This document shows, in pieces, positions 22,322 to 22,367 of a stretch of DNA of 22,367 nucleotides (within the stretch, counting starts at the first letter, position 1; each line of letters opens with the position of its first letter). The notes under the pieces are model-generated. The model saw only the letters and a program-made list of their open reading frames with translations, made no database searches and was not told the DNA's origin. Where the stretch lies: contig NZ_CASFWU010000098.1 in NCBI RefSeq assembly GCF_949298305.1, positions 1-22,367 on the forward strand. Direction: 5' to 3'. The DNA is from an uncultured Bacteroides sp. (GTDB lineage Bacteria > Bacteroidota > Bacteroidia > Bacteroidales > Bacteroidaceae). Both the position numbers and the translations under genes were made by a program.

Positions 22322-22367
22322 ATGGCGATATTAGCATTTCAAAAACCTGATAAAGTATTAATGTTGG
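22322..22367 (+). CDS. rpoA: RNA polymerase alpha subunit, 5' end only
   Basis: The first 15 codons, MAILAFQKPDKVLML, match the start of Bacteroides RpoA, and the frame runs off the end of the window. Position directly after rpsD is the standard alpha-operon order. RpoA dimerises to scaffold RNA polymerase; nothing more can be judged from 46 bases. Confidence 0.9.
   Translation, partial: MAILAFQKPDKVLML

Overview
The window is a Bacteroides-type chromosomal segment (phylum Bacteroidota). The evidence is the near-Bacteroides sequence of every ribosomal protein, promoter elements matching the Bacteroidota -7 consensus TAnnTTTG, mostly SD-less A-rich leaders, and a GLPGLI-family gene beside a TonB-receptor-like gene.

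Region 1 (about 1-5545) is very GC-rich (47 of 60 bases in 4441-4500). It holds a membrane histidine kinase on the minus strand (110-1612) and, divergently, a secreted GLPGLI-family protein (1795-2658) and an 848-residue outer-membrane receptor-like barrel protein (2998-5544). The gap between the last two holds a GC hairpin and then an AT-rich cluster of repeats built on AAAGCCTTTT/AAAAGGCTTT. These genes look like a sensor plus envelope-protein module of unknown substrate. No response regulator is inside the window.

Region 2 (about 5545-22367) drops to ordinary composition (24 of 60 in 10681-10740). It carries the str, S10, spc and alpha ribosomal clusters in one direction: rpsL-rpsG-fusA, a hairpin, rpsJ-rplC-rplD-rplW-rplB-rpsS-rplV-rpsC-rplP-rpmC-rpsQ, rplN-rplX-rplE-rpsN-rpsH-rplF-rplR-rpsE-rpmD-rplO-secY-map-infA-rpmJ, then rpsM-rpsK-rpsD and the first codons of rpoA. 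No tuf gene lies between fusA and rpsJ. A promoter with a perfect -7 box precedes rpsL.

The most striking observation is that three essential ribosomal genes carry internal deletions relative to their families. rplC has lost 34 nt (frameshift), rpsE 47 nt (frameshift) and rplD 54 nt (in frame, 18 residues). The flanking coding sequence on both sides of each junction is intact and highly conserved. Single-copy versions of these genes could not support normal growth in the two frameshift cases, so an assembly or sequence artefact is the leading explanation. A mixed population, second gene copies or real mutation would have to be excluded with reads. The remaining ribosomal genes appear full length.

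Other points of note: a 12-bp palindrome overlapping the -33 region of the str promoter, strong AGGAGG sites before only rplW, rplF and rpmD, and L36, S14 and S4 proteins that lack the usual zinc ligands.
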